IMG/VR virus record: IMGVR_UViG_3300023174_000368
Location: 1 to 37,176 of that record
Strand: one strand, 5' to 3'
Source: a virus
DNA length: 37,176 bases
The notes beneath the pieces are model-generated. The model saw only the letters and a program-made list of their open reading frames with translations, was not told where the DNA came from and did not search any database. Shown piece by piece: positions 15,017 through 25,098 of the stretch. The position numbers and the translations under genes are program-made. The stretch's first letter is position 1. Each line of letters begins with the position of its first letter.

Positions 15017-16084
15017 ATGTCAATATATAAAATATTTCCAGAGGCAGACGTAACTCTATATTCCGCGTACCCTAAACAAAATACTGGACTTGATGAAATC
15101 CTAGAGGTATCAGTAAAAAATTCAACAACATCAGCTCCTGACGACATAAGAAGATCTATAATTCAATTTAATAGCTCAGATTTACAAACCTTGCAGACTC
15201 TTAGGGGCACAAAAAATTACGATGTTTACTTAAGAGCTTACTTAGCAAATGCTGAGAATTTAGATACAACATACGGTCTAAACTTTAATCAAGTAGACAC
15301 AGTTTGGGCAATGGGAGTTGGAAAATTTTCTGATGATCCTATAACAGTTAAAGGAGCGAGTTGGTATAATACCGGATCATACACTAGTTCGATAAATACT
15401 TGGCCAAATTCATCTTACTACGTAACCCCCGGTGGAGGTTCTTGGACAGGCACAACAATATCTCAAAGTTTTTCTTATAAAGATAACAAAGATATTAACG
15501 TAAAAGTAACTTCATTTTTTTCTAATTGGATTGCAAATAATACAAACGCGGGTATAATAATAAGACATTCTAGTAGCGTAGAAAATAACTCTAATAGTTA
15601 TAAAGTTTTAAACTTTTTTAGCGCCGATACACATACTATATTCCCTCCGTGTTTAGAAATGCGTTGGGACGATGCTATTTTCAACACGGGCAGTCTATCT
15701 GTTATAAGCAATAGTGATACTGAGTTATCAGTAACTAACAACCCATACACTCTAAAATCAACTACAGATAAGTATCAATTTAGATTATCTGCAAGAGATA
15801 AATATCCAGCAAGAACTTTCTCTACCTCATCAATATATTTAGTTAATAAAGCTCTGCCTTCTTCATCATTTTGGGCTATTCAAGATGTAAAAACAGAAGA
15901 CATGATAATAGATTTCAATGAGCCATATACTAGAATAAGTTGCGATGCAACAAGTAGTTTTTTTAATGCATATATGAGCGGTCTTGAACCTGAAAGATAT
16001 TATAAGATATTGATAAAATATGTATTAAATTCTGGAGAATCAATTGTTGTTGATAACGATTCTATTTTTAAAATTGTAAGATAA
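15017..16084 (+). CDS. Beta-rich virion protein (probable baseplate wedge component)
   Basis: A 355-residue beta-strand-rich protein with Ser/Thr/Asn/Tyr-rich loops. The first half reads like a DNRLRE-type jelly roll: RRSIIQFNSSDLQTL, YDVYLRAYLANAEN, W-A-M-G-V-G-K-F near 100-107 and the KDINVKVTSFFSNWI helix-strand unit near 160-174. Such domains assemble into surface or adhesive structures. The second half contains SARDKYPARTF and ends with a fibronectin-like strand pair. Position between gp6 and the gp7-like gene suggests a role like gp8/gp10 of T4, though I see no homology to those. It joins the next gene by TAATG. Confidence 0.6.
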   Translation: MSIYKIFPEADVTLYSAYPKQNTGLDEILEVSVKNSTTSAPDDIRRSIIQFNSSDLQTLQTLRGTKNYDVYLRAYLANAENLDTTYGLNFNQVDTVWAMGVGKFSDDPITVKGASWYNTGSYTSSINTWPNSSYYVTPGGGSWTGTTISQSFSYKDNKDINVKVTSFFSNWIANNTNAGIIIRHSSSVENNSNSYKVLNFFSADTHTIFPPCLEMRWDDAIFNTGSLSVISNSDTELSVTNNPYTLKSTTDKYQFRLSARDKYPARTFSTSSIYLVNKALPSSSFWAIQDVKTEDMIIDFNEPYTRISCDATSSFFNAYMSGLEPERYYKILIKYVLNSGESIVVDNDSIFKIVR

Positions 16085-16425
16085 TGTCGACTAATATAGA
16101 TTTTATAAAAAAAGTAAATGGTATAAGTACGTATAAAAACGTTATTGATACTAATTTCCACGAATTTATAATAGAACCACCTGTTGCCGCAGAAAATCCA
16201 GTAACAGTTGATCAATTTTTCTCTTATTACGATCAATTATTTTACGACATTCCAATAACAGGCGAACAATCTCATACCACTCTTGTGCAAAGAAGTACTC
16301 AATATATTGGAGGTAATGTTATGGATGAAGAGAAAGCAGCACTAATAGAAGAGATTAATACACTAAAGCAACAAATAATTGAACTGTCTCAAACATACCT
16401 TACTGTGGGAGATATAACGAAATAA
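16084..16425 (+). CDS. Small tail/baseplate-associated protein with C-terminal coiled coil
   Basis: A 113-residue protein. The N-terminal part includes VDQFFSYYDQLFYDIP (about residues 42-57); the C-terminal 30 residues (DEEKAALIEEINTLKQQIIE) are a textbook coiled coil. Start and upstream stop overlap (TAATG), and the next large gene follows after 14 bases. Probably a connector or trimerisation-type accessory protein of the wedge. No family recognised. Confidence 0.55.
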   Translation: MSTNIDFIKKVNGISTYKNVIDTNFHEFIIEPPVAAENPVTVDQFFSYYDQLFYDIPITGEQSHTTLVQRSTQYIGGNVMDEEKAALIEEINTLKQQIIELSQTYLTVGDITK

Positions 16426-16439
16426 AAATAATTTAATAG

Positions 16440-19400
16440 ATGGAAATAGTTAACGTATTATATAATGGAACAGGGAAATCTATTCAAAACTATTCTGATA
16501 GGGATTTATCTCTAATAAATAGTACATATATTAATACTACTTTTGGAGATCCCAATGATTATATAGAAGCGTTTATATCAGACGAAGCAGGATCTATATT
16601 GAGTTATGATTATAACCTTCAAAGTTATTTTAAAACGTCTGAGGTAAACTCTGGGACTAATAAATTCACATCTATATTAGTAGATCCTCAAAAAGATGTG
16701 GCTGACAAAGGGTTTAATAGGGGATCTGTTACTATTCAATATAATGTACTAAAAAATCTTTTTAATTCAAAATACGGGGTTTTTTATTGGATAAAAGAAA
16801 TTTCTCCTAGTAAATTAGAATTGAAATTATCCTCTCAACAATTGAGTGGAGATACCATGAGATCTGGATTCGGCGCTTATCAAAATTACATATCTCAAAA
16901 AAATTATTATTCTGATTTCTATCTTAACTTTGGAGATAATAATTTAATATTAGCCATAAATGCTGCATATGTAAACGATGACCAGGGTAGTTATATACTT
17001 GTAAAACTATATGAACCATTACCGACTGACTTCGATATAAAATCTCAGTTGTGGATAGTTGATAAATTATCAGAACCTGTTTCTTTTGCTGTTAGTATTT
17101 CTATTGAAGCAGAACAAATAGACACAACAGAAAAATTAAGAGGGCCTAATTTTAAAATTGAAGTAGCTGAAAAAATAGGTCAATCGACTCCGTATTATTC
17201 ATATAATAATTTATTTTCAGCGCAAGTATCGTCTTCAGTTAGGCAATTGATGTCTTATTATGAAGACAAAGCTGTCGCAATAAATACAGATTATACAGAT
17301 TTTAATAATTTTATACACTTTTCAAGCGCCACTGAAAGAATTAGCAATTTTGCATATAAAGTTGGACTCATAGAGAATTATAATATTCAAATTGTATCGC
17401 AATCTGCAATAACAGGAAATTCTCAAGTAGGATCTATTGCTACAGCTTCTATAAATGTTTTACAAAACAATATAGATTCTATAATAGAAAAATTTGATAA
17501 TTACGAATATTATTTATATTACGTCTCAGGAACTTACGCTTGGCCAAAATCAGGTTCCGCTAAGCCATACAATCTGTACTCCGCAACATCTTCTCAAGCT
17601 ATAAATTGGTTGGGTACACCAACAACTGTTCCAACATCTACCAAATTATCAATACTATATTCAGCATCATTATATGATCAAACTAATAAAGATTTATTAA
17701 GCGTTAGTATACCACAGTACTTATTAGATGATCCAAACAATCAGCCGTACGTTACCTTCTTGGATATGATAGGTCAACACTTCGATAATATTTGGATCTA
17801 TTATAAAGATGTGAGTAATAGATTTAATGCGACAAATGATCCTAATACTGGAATATCTTTAGATTTGGTTTCTGATGCTTTGAAAGGATTGGGAATAGAG
17901 CTATATACAAATACAAATTTATCTGACACTGCGTATTACAGTTTATTCGGAATAAACGATAAAGGAACAAGTACTTATCCTACGGGCTCTGAAAAAAATA
18001 TAACGATAATATCTTCTAGCTTGACAAGTTTACCTTACGACCAAATTCAAAAAGAGATATATAAAAGAATTTATCACAATCTCCCGTACTTACTAAAAAC
18101 AAGAGGTACAGAAAGAGGAGTAAAAGCGCTAATCGCATGTTACGGTATACCAGATTCTATTCTAACCGTAAATGAATTTGGAGGAACAGCTTTAGGAGGA
18201 GAAGATATATTCGAATTGAGTGATACTAAAATTAATATAGTGACTCCAACTGAGTTGAGTCAATCTGTATTGTCTCCAAAATCTACCCTTCAACAATATA
18301 GTAGCAATTACAGAAAAAATTCATTGAGTGTAGAAGTTGGATTTTCTCCAGCTGATATTCTGAATGCTAATATCACGTCTTCTTTAGTTTATTCAATAGA
18401 TCAATTAATAGGAAATCCATCACTAAGATATTCTAGTTCTTATGATAGCTTAGATACATACAGAAATAATTATTTCTCTTCTTCGTATAATAAACCACAC
18501 AGTATAGCAGAATACGTAAGACTTATAAAGTTTTATAACAACTCTTTATTTAAAATGATTAAAGATTTTGTACCGGCTAGATCTAATATATCTACTGGGA
18601 TAATTGTCAAACCTCACGTTTTAGAGAGAAATAAATACGCTAGAAACGAACCTCAAACAAGTATCCATAACAATTACAGCGAATCTATAGATATGATTTC
18701 TATAACAGGTTCTGCTGCTACCAGCTACACTTTTGATACCACTAAAAATAGAAATATAACATCTTCCTTAGGATATATTACTGTGACTGATTCTTTTGGA
18801 TTCGAGAAATATACGGGCGAATACCAAGGTACAGAATTAACGGCTACAAGCTTATATAGTGTAGGAGATCAAACAGAATTATCCCAAAATTCAATGCTGA
18901 GTTCGAGTAGGATAAATTATGGAGCCATTTATCAAAATGTTACAGGATCAGTTAGATCCCAAAGAAGATTGGATTTGGATTACGCTTACAATTCTAGAGT
19001 TCCGGTTAATTTTGGAATAGTTACAAAATCTATAAAAGATTCTACTATAGATAATTTTGCGACATACAATAATCCTATGAATCCTTTTGCGGAATTGCAA
19101 GATTTCAATTACAACATTCAAAGAAGTACGATACCTAGATATTATGGATCAAAAACGATTAGTCTAAAATACAATACATATACAACAGCATCAGATAGCT
19201 GGTCTGGGGATTCTTCATACGGTAGTACTGCTGCTATTGATAGAAATTCTTTTAAAGTAGGTTGGGTAAAAAATATACCAGTCAAAGCTTTGAATTTTCC
19301 AGACAAAACAACAGTCTATTTAAAGTACTTAATAGATTCGACTCAAAATATAACTGATTTGTCTTTAGAAAATAATAATATCTTTGAGGTACAAAATACA

Positions 19401-21482
19401 TTTAAATCTGGAGATACTGTAAATTTATCAGTATCAGATGTCAATAAACCGAGCAATCAAAAATCATTAGATGGAACAAAAACTATTTGGAAAGGAGGAT
19501 TTTCTTTCGATCCTATATTATTTAGAGAGAACGGAGAAGCTCTATATTTTCAATATTTAGACTACTATAAAAAATACACTAGTTACGAAGGCTTTTATAC
19601 AGAAAATAGAGCATATAGAAACTTTTTTAGCCAACCAGGAGTTAATACAAGTTATGTAAATAATGTTAACCAATTTGATCCAAATCAAATTCTCGCAAAT
19701 GATCCTAATGGACCTGGAATTAGCGGATATTATTCAAACTATTATGATAGACCAGCTGTACCTCAGAGATATTTAGATCCTGCTACAGATCCCATACTAT
19801 CAGATACAGCATATACTTATGACGAATGGAATACTTTTATTACTAGTAATATATGGTTCTCAACTCGAGCGCCTAAATATGATAATAGCAATCCATACGC
19901 AGCAAGTTTTGCAACAACTCCATATCCATATATGAGAAAAACATGGAGACTACCCGTTTATATGAACGAGTTTACTAAACCATGGACACAATTGAATGAT
20001 CCAGATGATAGCGTAAATCAAGATCCTGCAATATTTGTAGCTCCCACTAATGCAACATATGAAATCGGATCTGGTATTTCTTTTGAGATGCTTATAACTG
20101 TAAACGCTTCGGCAGGTACTAATACGACAAGTGGACAATTAACAAATCAAATCTTATCTCAAGGCACGGCTTTTAAAATATTTGGACTTTTAGAAAAAAG
20201 TACAGATGGAGGTAATACTTGGTCAGTAATATCTGCAGGTAATTTATCAGCTCAATTTTATACTTATACTAATAATACACTTCGTATAAATGCTTCTAAT
20301 TTAAGCCAATGGATTCCTGTTACTATTAAACTAAATAATACTGGAACTAATAGCGTTACTTTACAAAGAGGAGATCGGATTAAATATAATATATTTATCG
20401 TTGATCTATTGGCTTCATTTAGACACTGTAGTACGTATTCTATTCGTTTTAATAACGGTTCCAATAGTTCATATTTACAACAGATACCTTATAGTCAATT
20501 AACATATACGGATTTTTATGGAAATTTCGTTAATCAAAACTCAATAATTGGTACTCCACCTTTTAATTTCTTTGGTTGTTATAATACACAAGATCCAAGA
20601 TATACTTTTGACACTAGCGCAGTAATTGATCAAAATGCAAATTTTTTTGGAATCAATAATAATATTCTAACAATTAATGACCCTTTACTGTCTTTATTTG
20701 TAACGTCTTCACAATTTTTACCTGACACGTCTTCAGCCGTAGGAACATATGAAAATTACTCGCCCGTTATAAATCCTTTATCTATACAACCAGGAGATAT
20801 AATAAGATTTGGATCTTTTAATTCTCCACAGATCAAGTACGCCACTGTGATATCTTCTACTCCGCCAAATACGACAGTTTTTACACCAACAACAAGTCAA
20901 TTTTCTTTTAATAATGTACCAGTTACTTTCTTTACTAACAATAGCTATTATAATTCAGTTGTTCCAGGAGGAGGAAATTCTTCTATTATAAGAGTTTCAA
21001 ATGTCAGCTCTTTTGGATATGGATCTCTAAATAGTTGGCTAAATCAAACTCCGACTTTTGGCTCAATAAAAGTATCTTTAAGTAATTCTCTAAATGATAA
21101 TGCTGTTCTGAATCTTAAACCAACCAAAGCCTATTATGATGGCACATATATTTATATATTCATATCAGAAGCTGTGATACCAGAAACACTAACTCAAGCA
21201 ACTATAATATTAATTGGAGGTAATGCTGTTACAAGTACAAATCTTACTTTTACGCTTAACTCATATATAGATGCTACTGCTATAAATGTAAATAAAGATT
21301 TTGCAATTTTGCGTCAAAAACCTGATGAAACTTCGGTGATAGTAGATTTTAAAAAAGTAGATGGAGAAGTATCTCAAACTATTTTAGTACCGCAAGATGC
21401 TAATATAGCAATAAAATCTAAAGTGGGAGAATTATTTAGAAACTTTAATACAGATTTACAAAATACTACAACAACAAATTAA
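16440..21482 (+). CDS. Giant baseplate wedge protein (gp7-like, with gpI/P2-tail-like segment)
   Basis: At 1680 residues this is the largest gene here. Beta-rich N-terminal repeats (~1-330, many short strands with Asp/Ser loops) are followed by a helical centre (~430-600). The centre includes VTFLDMIGQHFDNIWIYYKD and YHNLPYLLKTRGTERG plus VKALIACYGIPDS (about 545-572), the 'LLKTKGT-x-x-G-v' pattern of gpI/P2-type tail proteins, which join gpJ/gp6 in the wedge. T4 gp7 (1032 residues) fills the equivalent place. From ~720 on the protein is Tyr/Asn/Ser-rich with repeated FNYNIQ and YYDRP-type loops, and from ~1180 a series of Ig- or carbohydrate-binding-like beta domains. The C-terminal half may present fibre-like or receptor-contacting modules. 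Assignment to gp7 rests on order and size. Confidence 0.65.
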   Translation: MEIVNVLYNGTGKSIQNYSDRDLSLINSTYINTTFGDPNDYIEAFISDEAGSILSYDYNLQSYFKTSEVNSGTNKFTSILVDPQKDVADKGFNRGSVTIQYNVLKNLFNSKYGVFYWIKEISPSKLELKLSSQQLSGDTMRSGFGAYQNYISQKNYYSDFYLNFGDNNLILAINAAYVNDDQGSYILVKLYEPLPTDFDIKSQLWIVDKLSEPVSFAVSISIEAEQIDTTEKLRGPNFKIEVAEKIGQSTPYYSYNNLFSAQVSSSVRQLMSYYEDKAVAINTDYTDFNNFIHFSSATERISNFAYKVGLIENYNIQIVSQSAITGNSQVGSIATASINVLQNNIDSIIEKFDNYEYYLYYVSGTYAWPKSGSAKPYNLYSATSSQAINWLGTPTTVPTSTKLSILYSASLYDQTNKDLLSVSIPQYLLDDPNNQPYVTFLDMIGQHFDNIWIYYKDVSNRFNATNDPNTGISLDLVSDALKGLGIELYTNTNLSDTAYYSLFGINDKGTSTYPTGSEKNITIISSSLTSLPYDQIQKEIYKRIYHNLPYLLKTRGTERGVKALIACYGIPDSILTVNEFGGTALGGEDIFELSDTKINIVTPTELSQSVLSPKSTLQQYSSNYRKNSLSVEVGFSPADILNANITSSLVYSIDQLIGNPSLRYSSSYDSLDTYRNNYFSSSYNKPHSIAEYVRLIKFYNNSLFKMIKDFVPARSNISTGIIVKPHVLERNKYARNEPQTSIHNNYSESIDMISITGSAATSYTFDTTKNRNITSSLGYITVTDSFGFEKYTGEYQGTELTATSLYSVGDQTELSQNSMLSSSRINYGAIYQNVTGSVRSQRRLDLDYAYNSRVPVNFGIVTKSIKDSTIDNFATYNNPMNPFAELQDFNYNIQRSTIPRYYGSKTISLKYNTYTTASDSWSGDSSYGSTAAIDRNSFKVGWVKNIPVKALNFPDKTTVYLKYLIDSTQNITDLSLENNNIFEVQNTFKSGDTVNLSVSDVNKPSNQKSLDGTKTIWKGGFSFDPILFRENGEALYFQYLDYYKKYTSYEGFYTENRAYRNFFSQPGVNTSYVNNVNQFDPNQILANDPNGPGISGYYSNYYDRPAVPQRYLDPATDPILSDTAYTYDEWNTFITSNIWFSTRAPKYDNSNPYAASFATTPYPYMRKTWRLPVYMNEFTKPWTQLNDPDDSVNQDPAIFVAPTNATYEIGSGISFEMLITVNASAGTNTTSGQLTNQILSQGTAFKIFGLLEKSTDGGNTWSVISAGNLSAQFYTYTNNTLRINASNLSQWIPVTIKLNNTGTNSVTLQRGDRIKYNIFIVDLLASFRHCSTYSIRFNNGSNSSYLQQIPYSQLTYTDFYGNFVNQNSIIGTPPFNFFGCYNTQDPRYTFDTSAVIDQNANFFGINNNILTINDPLLSLFVTSSQFLPDTSSAVGTYENYSPVINPLSIQPGDIIRFGSFNSPQIKYATVISSTPPNTTVFTPTTSQFSFNNVPVTFFTNNSYYNSVVPGGGNSSIIRVSNVSSFGYGSLNSWLNQTPTFGSIKVSLSNSLNDNAVLNLKPTKAYYDGTYIYIFISEAVIPETLTQATIILIGGNAVTSTNLTFTLNSYIDATAINVNKDFAILRQKPDETSVIVDFKKVDGEVSQTILVPQDANIAIKSKVGELFRNFNTDLQNTTTTN

Positions 21483-21485
21483 AAA

Positions 21486-23312
21486 ATGATTAATTTATAT
21501 TATACGCCATCGTCAGGATCTTTATCCTCGAGTATATTAATAATTCCAGATAATACTAATATAAGTCAATCTTCATATCGAGATATAACTTTAGATATAA
21601 CTTCTAGCCAATATAAAGTATCAGGATCATCTAATTTTTTAAATTATACTAGAGTATATATTAAAAGTGGTAGTACGACTTACGCGTCTTTCCCTGTAGA
21701 TGAAACAAATATATACTACTTAACTCCATACGAATACATATATTATCCTGATCCTAATAAAATTATAACTTCTTCTGCATCTGATGTTTTTGTAGATTTC
21801 CAAGTTAATTCTCCAGTCACATCTTCATTAAATAAATTCGAAATTGTGAATTTGTTATCGTCTTCTTATTCATCGTCTACATTTATGACAAGTTTTGTAT
21901 CTGGAACTTTGTATAACTTACAATTGTCAAGTAGTGGATTATTTTCTTCAAGAAGTATACTAATAGTTAACACTACTAACAATCAATTTGAGTATTATAC
22001 AAGTTCTTTTAGTAGTAATATATCCACTTATTTTTCTTCTAGCAATAATTTTAACGATTATTCGATATCAGCTTCTGTCAGTGAATATCCTTACGTAAAA
22101 TTATCATATACAGAATCGTACTATCCAGTTACTAACACCAGCAGTTTGAGTGATTGGAACGCTTATTTAAATATCACTGCTTCCTTTTTATCGACTTCAT
22201 TAAATTCATTTTATTTAGGTGGAGGAAATTTGTCAAACGTAACCAATATTGGTGATATTAATAATAGCATAAGTTACGTTACCTTATCAGATTTCGACTC
22301 TTCAGGTTTAAATAGTCTAACCACACTTAAAGCTATCGCAAGCGATCTTACTAATTTTCCAGATGCTTCGAAATTACCAAATCTTACTACTTTAGAATTA
22401 TATGATAACGCGATAACCGGTAGCATATTGTCACTAAATAATTTAAGTAGTTCCTTTATTAACACCTTTACTATTGGTAATAATAATATATCAGGAAGTA
22501 TTAACGATTTGTTATCAATTTTACCTCAATCAATTAGTACTGTAGAGTGCTCTATAAATAATTTCACTGGTAGCGTGCCTGATTTATCTTCGTATTTGCA
22601 ATTGTCATCTTTTGATTGTTCGTATAATCGACTATCAGGAAGTATAGCTCCACAAACAAAACAGTTCTCTTTGAACACTCTTAATTGTAATAACAATTAT
22701 CTTAATGGATATATACCAGATTTAAGTAGTTCATATGCTTTACAATATTTTGATTGCTGCTGCAATAATTTATCGGGTAGTACTCCTGATTTATATCCTA
22801 ATTATATAATGCAATCTTTTAAGTGCTCTAATAATAAAATGTCGGGTAGTATATCTAATATATCAAGTTCTTATTTGCATCCATCTGAATTATCGTATTT
22901 CGATTGCAGCTATAATGCTTTAACTGGTAATATACCATCAATGGAGACATACGTTACAAAGATGACGGTTTTTAATTGTTCTAATAATAAATTATCAGGG
23001 AAAATTCCTTCTACATACAATACATTAATGACCACATTTATATGTAGCAACAATCAATTAACCAGTTATCGTGGATTAGATGGAGATTATCCTATATCTA
23101 CGTATATGACGTATTTTGATGCTCAAAATAATCTACTATCACAAGCAGCTGTAGATCGAATACTGCTTGAAATAGACACCTATTGCGCTTTACCCTCAGA
23201 GGGTGTAGGAGAAGTATATCTAGGAGGAACTGGAAATTCTGCGCCTTCTGCGGCTGGCATAGTCAGCAAGAATTCATTGATAGCTAAAGGTTGGACGGTT
23301 TCAACTAATTAG
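21486..23312 (+). CDS. Leucine-rich-repeat tail protein, candidate adhesin
   Basis: A 608-residue protein. Residues ~1-250 are extremely Ser/Thr/Tyr-rich beta strands, probably an attachment domain. From ~296 to ~555 there are about ten leucine-rich repeats of ~22-26 residues. The consensus is close to L-x-x-F-x-C-S-x-N-x-L-S-G-S-I-P-D-L, e.g. LSSFDCSYNRLSGS, LQYFDCCCNNLSGS and MTVFNCSNNKLSGK. A Cys recurs in the position of the inner strand, forming a ladder. The end (VDRILLEIDTY, then GTGNSAPSAAG and GWTVSTN) is the cap I know from Bacteroidota-type LRR proteins. LRRs bind proteins or sugars, so a receptor-binding or host-recognition part of the virion is the best guess. It lies four bases after the wedge gene. 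Confidence 0.75.
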   Translation: MINLYYTPSSGSLSSSILIIPDNTNISQSSYRDITLDITSSQYKVSGSSNFLNYTRVYIKSGSTTYASFPVDETNIYYLTPYEYIYYPDPNKIITSSASDVFVDFQVNSPVTSSLNKFEIVNLLSSSYSSSTFMTSFVSGTLYNLQLSSSGLFSSRSILIVNTTNNQFEYYTSSFSSNISTYFSSSNNFNDYSISASVSEYPYVKLSYTESYYPVTNTSSLSDWNAYLNITASFLSTSLNSFYLGGGNLSNVTNIGDINNSISYVTLSDFDSSGLNSLTTLKAIASDLTNFPDASKLPNLTTLELYDNAITGSILSLNNLSSSFINTFTIGNNNISGSINDLLSILPQSISTVECSINNFTGSVPDLSSYLQLSSFDCSYNRLSGSIAPQTKQFSLNTLNCNNNYLNGYIPDLSSSYALQYFDCCCNNLSGSTPDLYPNYIMQSFKCSNNKMSGSISNISSSYLHPSELSYFDCSYNALTGNIPSMETYVTKMTVFNCSNNKLSGKIPSTYNTLMTTFICSNNQLTSYRGLDGDYPISTYMTYFDAQNNLLSQAAVDRILLEIDTYCALPSEGVGEVYLGGTGNSAPSAAGIVSKNSLIAKGWTVSTN

Positions 23313-23355
23313 TGAACCAAAAAGATAATAAACAAACTTAAAACAATAAAGCATT

Positions 23356-23366
23356 ATATTTATTAA
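23356..23366 (+). promoter_or_regulatory. ATATTTATTAA motif before distal virion genes
   Basis: Located in the 74-base gap after the LRR gene, 20 bases before the ATG at 23387. The A-rich gap is otherwise plain. Of all copies this one has the most ordinary promoter-to-start spacing. Candidate promoter for 23387-25956. Confidence 0.45.
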
Positions 23367-23386
23367 TAGTAAAATTTACCAATAAT

Positions 23387-24046
23387 ATGTCATATTTAAG
23401 TAGTACATCAGTCGTAGTAGACGCAATACTAACAAAGAAAGGAAGAGAATTATTAGCAAGAAACGATGGCTCTTTCCAAATTACGCAATTCTCATTATCA
23501 GATGATGAAGTCGATTATAGTTTATATAATCCAAACCATCCTTCAGGATCAGCTTTCTATGGAGAAGCTATAGAGAACATGCCAATATTACAAGCGTATC
23601 CAAATGATCAAGAGATAATGAGATACAAGTTATTGACTCTTCCAAGAGGAACAGCGAAATTACCTGTATTGGATTTAGGGTACAGCAGTATCACAATAAA
23701 ACAAGGATCGTCTCTATCGGTAACTCCTCAAACATTAAATTACTTAGGAGCAAATACAACTTTCGAGCAATCAGGATACGTTGCTACTATAGGAGACGTT
23801 CGTACTATGTCAACATTCACGGGAGTGGGTATAAATACGGCTGAAGCTAATGCATTAAATACAACAACTACTATAGGAACGAATGTGAGTTCTACAGTAA
23901 TAGGCACAACAATAAACTTAACTGCAACAACAATAAATACTTTATTCGGAAGCAACACAACTCTATACACGACTCTTACAGTTATAGGAAGAGATTCAGG
24001 AGCTAGAATATCAATCCCAGTACAAATCACAAAAGTAACATCATAA
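23387..24046 (+). CDS. Virion structural protein
   Basis: A 219-residue protein with a conserved-looking N-terminal half: SSTSVVVDAILTKKGRELLA, then NDGSFQITQFSLSDDEVDY and ENMPILQAYPNDQEIMRYKL (residues ~5-90). The second half is Thr/Asn/Gly-rich beta sequence ending in an Ig-like strand set (ARISIPVQITKV). I recognise the N-terminal pattern as a recurrent uncharacterised structural protein of large T4-like phages of marine and freshwater origin. It is one base from the next structural gene. It may be a tail-tip, collar or decoration protein; the exact place is unknown. Confidence 0.6.
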   Translation: MSYLSSTSVVVDAILTKKGRELLARNDGSFQITQFSLSDDEVDYSLYNPNHPSGSAFYGEAIENMPILQAYPNDQEIMRYKLLTLPRGTAKLPVLDLGYSSITIKQGSSLSVTPQTLNYLGANTTFEQSGYVATIGDVRTMSTFTGVGINTAEANALNTTTTIGTNVSSTVIGTTINLTATTINTLFGSNTTLYTTLTVIGRDSGARISIPVQITKVTS

Positions 24047-24047
24047 T

Positions 24048-25085
24048 ATGTCATTTACAAAATTCGATCCAACAGATCTAGTAGTATCATCAGATTCGGT
24101 AACTGCTCCAGCATGGAGTAGTAATTTACCTACATTAAGTCAATTTTATACGGGTTCAACAGGCATAAGTGCGAATAATTATTATGTGGACGTATATAAT
24201 ACTTCTTCAGCTGACATTTCGGCAGCAATTCAATTTTCTATAGCGTATGGACATATAAATGGAACTGGTTCCGCGCCTCTTAATAGTCTCATTCCAAGTA
24301 AAACTCCAACAAGAATTAACTACGGTCAATTTAGAAATATAATATATGGAGATAATGAAATTAATGTTTCATTTGGTACCGGAATGACGTCTTCTCTAGA
24401 TTTAATTGCTATAGCTATCGATAGAAATAGATATAAAGAAAGTTTATTTCCTGGTACTTTTAATTTAACTTTAACATCAGGATCTACAACCATTAAATTA
24501 ACTGATAATTCTAACGATATAAGTACTGTAACGTATTTAGACTGCGGAAGAGCTTACGATATTGTTTCTGGATCTTACGGATCTGCCGCCAGTTCTCCAC
24601 TAATCACAGGAGCACCGGCTGTTGGATACACTGCAACAGGATCTTACGGATTATTTTTGCCCGATGTTGGACTTATAATTTTGAATCCTTACGCGTTAAG
24701 AGCGCCAACTAATAGGGGAGGATTAGGAATGGGTTCTTATAACGTTGTGGGATCTACTGCTAATGGATGGTATCCTGCGGGAGAAATACTTAAAACTATA
24801 CAATCTGGTAGCAATTTCCAATTAAATTCTCAAGAGACCATCTCTTCTGATTATATATTCGTTAGAATAAAAAATGCTGAATACAACTACACAACTAATC
24901 CTTCTTTTATTTCAGGATCAGGAAATTTGATCTATTCTAATTACATATATAATCCTCAAACATACATTACTACAGTTGGTATGTACAACAACAATAACGA
25001 ATTATTAGCAGTAGCTAAGTTATCTAAACCACTCGTAAAAGATTTTACCAAAGAAGCTTTGATTAGGGTTAAATTAGATTGGTAA
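24048..25085 (+). CDS. Virion structural protein (paralogue A)
   Basis: A 345-residue beta-rich protein. The C-terminus carries AEYNYTTNPSF, then PQTYITTVGMYNNNNELLAV and AKLSKPLVKDFTKEALIRVK (residues ~275-345), a strongly conserved block that I associate with T4-like cyanophage virion proteins. A FGTGMTSSLDLIAIAIDR segment lies near 107-124. The following gene ends in a related block, so the pair look like diverged duplicates. Likely a fibre-base or baseplate-periphery protein (T4 gp9/gp10-like place). Function inferred from position only. Confidence 0.65.
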   Translation: MSFTKFDPTDLVVSSDSVTAPAWSSNLPTLSQFYTGSTGISANNYYVDVYNTSSADISAAIQFSIAYGHINGTGSAPLNSLIPSKTPTRINYGQFRNIIYGDNEINVSFGTGMTSSLDLIAIAIDRNRYKESLFPGTFNLTLTSGSTTIKLTDNSNDISTVTYLDCGRAYDIVSGSYGSAASSPLITGAPAVGYTATGSYGLFLPDVGLIILNPYALRAPTNRGGLGMGSYNVVGSTANGWYPAGEILKTIQSGSNFQLNSQETISSDYIFVRIKNAEYNYTTNPSFISGSGNLIYSNYIYNPQTYITTVGMYNNNNELLAVAKLSKPLVKDFTKEALIRVKLDW

Positions 25086-25098
25086 TACAAGATAAAAA

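Noticed and set aside
23740-24054. Minus-strand 104-residue Val-rich frame.
   Set aside because: Mirror of the Thr/Asn-rich end of a virion gene; no leader.
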